A stretch of 64,000 nucleotides of DNA from Myxococcales bacterium (GTDB lineage: Bacteria; Myxococcota_A; Polyangia; Polyangiales; Ga0077539). The DNA lies in NCBI GenBank assembly GCA_013298625.1, contig JAAFIF010000011.1, positions 1-64,000 on the forward strand, written 5' to 3'. The notes below the pieces were generated by a model that was not told where the DNA came from, did not search any database, and saw only the letters and a list, made by a program, of their open reading frames with translations. This document shows positions 62,880-64,000 of this stretch, in pieces. Numbering within the stretch: position 1 is the first letter of the stretch; each line of letters starts with the position of its first letter. Made by a program: the position numbers and the translations under genes.

Positions 62880-62940
62880 TGGCGGCAATCGAGATCCCGC
62901 GGGGTTATCCCGGTCTCTTGAACTATTGAACACCGTCCCC
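62880..62940 (-). repeat. 61-bp repeat unit 4, inverted
   Basis: Inverted full copy; 58 of 61 positions match unit 1 and 58 of 61 match unit 2. With unit 1 it makes the outer pair of a large inverted repeat, about 90 bp per arm when the flanking similarity (to about 62647 and 62849) is included. Confidence 0.85.
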
Positions 62941-62990
62941 GACCACCGACCAGCGTCCCGTCCCCAACCAGCGTCCCTGCCCGCCGCGGG

Positions 62991-64000
62991 CTACGGCGCG
63001 ATGACCGTGACGAACCCGTCCGGCGCTGGCGCGCGGGCGGTGACCGAGCCGCTGCCCAAATCGAGCGTGCTCGAGAACCGACCGCCGACCGCCACGAGCG
63101 GACGCCCCATCGCACCACGCATCGGCGAGAGCGCGACGCCCAACGCCGCCGACGCGCCAGCCGCTGCGTTGCTCGCAGTCCACTGAACGCCCCCAGCGTT
63201 GTCCCACCCCACGACGAACGCAGCGCCGCCCGCCCCGCACGCAAGCATCGTCGCGCCGATGGCGGTCGCTCCGTCGCACTGGCCCCCCGCGATGATCGCC
63301 TCGCCGTCCGCTGCGAGGTCGACCGCGAAGTCCCCCGCAGAGCCTGCGCCTCGGATCGTGCGAACGCGCGCCGTCGCCGAGCTGTCCCCGTCGAGCCACA
63401 GCACAAACCCATCCGTCCCTGCGGCGGTGCTCGGGCCCGCGCCGAAGTCCACCGTGCCATTGAACGACCCGCCGACAGCGACGACGTTGCCTGCCGTGGT
63501 CGCGATCGTCGCGGCCGTGTCGGTCCCCGTCGAGCCAAACGATCGAAGCCACTGCGCAGTGCCGTCGCTTCGCAGCCGCGCGACAAACGCGTCGACGCCG
63601 CCGCGAGACGTCGCCATCCGACCGCCGAGCGTCATGCTGCCCTCGAATTCGCCGGCCACATCGGTTTGAACGGTCCCTGCGACGGTGCGAGTCGACACCT
63701 CGTTGACGCGCTGATCGCTCGCGCCCGACGCGACTGCCACAGAGGCAAACGAGCCCACGTTCGTGTAGCGCGCGACGAAGCCATCGACGCCGGTCGCGAC
63801 GTTCGACCCCGCGCCGAAGTCCACGGCGCCCGAGAACGATCCGCTCACGTACACACTGTTGGCTCCGTCGATCGCCACGCCCGTCGCGCGGTCTTCGCCG
63901 ATCCCGCCCATGCGACGCATCCAGCGCAGCGCTCCGTCGCGCGAATACGACGCCACAAACGCGTCGCTCGATGACGCAGCGGTGGACCAGCCCGAGAGCC
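62991..64000 (-). CDS. SBBP-type beta-propeller protein, 5' end cut by window edge
   Basis: At least 336 residues, C-terminal part only; the frame is open to the window edge. It consists of repeats with DGFVARY/DAFVARL, VAVGGSFNGTVDFGAG and VSGSFSGAVDFGAG motifs, spaced about 45-55 residues, as in SBBP/beta-propeller repeat surface proteins of myxobacteria. Each repeat reports a D-A-F-V strand then a GG-F strand. Export is expected, but the signal lies outside the window. The TAG stop is 51 bp from repeat unit 4. Confidence 0.8.
   Translation of the reverse strand, partial: LSGWSTAASSSDAFVASYSRDGALRWMRRMGGIGEDRATGVAIDGANSVYVSGSFSGAVDFGAGSNVATGVDGFVARYTNVGSFASVAVASGASDQRVNEVSTRTVAGTVQTDVAGEFEGSMTLGGRMATSRGGVDAFVARLRSDGTAQWLRSFGSTGTDTAATIATTAGNVVAVGGSFNGTVDFGAGPSTAAGTDGFVLWLDGDSSATARVRTIRGAGSAGDFAVDLAADGEAIIAGGQCDGATAIGATMLACGAGGAAFVVGWDNAGGVQWTASNAAAGASAALGVALSPMRGAMGRPLVAVGGRFSSTLDLGSGSVTARAPAPDGFVTVIAP

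Noticed and set aside
62463..62933. Small ORFs across the repeat cluster sharing a FNSS.DRDNPAGS-like peptide
   Set aside because: The shared peptides arise because the DNA repeat is open in several frames on both strands; no start or ribosome site supports a protein.

Overview
The window looks like chromosomal DNA of a large-genome, very GC-rich myxobacterium-type organism (Myxococcota). This rests on family content and composition, not on any marker gene: long overlapping open frames on both strands, many Ala/Asp-rich lipoproteins, PilZ and FHA proteins, a Ser/Thr kinase, two IgGFc-binding-protein-like surface lipoproteins, FG-GAP, NHL and SBBP beta-propellers, and thrombospondin type 3 repeats. 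I saw no rRNA, tRNA, CRISPR array, insertion sequence or phage gene. Several starts are GTG or TTG, and some are fixed by 4-nt GTGA overlaps with the preceding stop.

Layout. 1-7.3 kb: thioredoxin-rhodanese protein, a double-length UvrA, a TPR protein. 7.3-10.6 kb: PilZ protein and divergent NHL-repeat lipoprotein. 10.6-18.6 kb: a tight minus-strand run of eight genes (PilZ, lipoprotein, alpha/beta hydrolase, PDZ lipoprotein, OmpA-like protein, MCE/MlaD protein, LolD/MacB-type ATPase, FtsX/MacB-type permease) that reads as a trans-envelope transport locus. 18.8-27.3 kb: membrane-anchored unknown, two paralogous FHA proteins, NifU-like protein, DsbD/CcdA-thioredoxin fusion, secreted proteins. 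27.4-31.5 kb: three membrane proteins, two of them GT-C/YfhO-like. 31.6-38.7 kb: minus-strand run with acyl-CoA carboxylase beta subunit, small membrane protein, ABC-F ATPase, glutaredoxin lipoprotein, preceded by an FG-GAP lipoprotein.

38.9-47.2 kb: Ogt-AlkA repair fusion with an adjacent CxxC/HxxC protein, enoyl-CoA hydratase, TetR regulator divergent from a fatty acid hydroxylase with a clear palindromic site between them, SDR, GST, second IgGFc-like lipoprotein. 47.2-51.1 kb: both subunits of DNA topoisomerase VI, rare in bacteria, the B subunit carrying a long basic low-complexity tail. 51.4-54.2 kb: RbgA/YlqF GTPase, a protein kinase-macrodomain fusion and a possible 23-residue membrane peptide upstream of it. 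54.2-62.5 kb: lipoproteins, second ABC-F, EamA transporter, orphan TRAP binding protein. 62.5-63.0 kb: an inverted cluster of about 61-bp repeats. The right edge cuts a beta-propeller gene.

Strongest leads for something undescribed: the MCE plus FtsX-type ABC envelope locus, the bacterial topoisomerase VI operon with an H1-like tail and an upstream dyad, the kinase-macrodomain protein, the Ogt-AlkA/zinc-finger pair, and the repeat family. All functional claims are from reading the sequence; no search was run.
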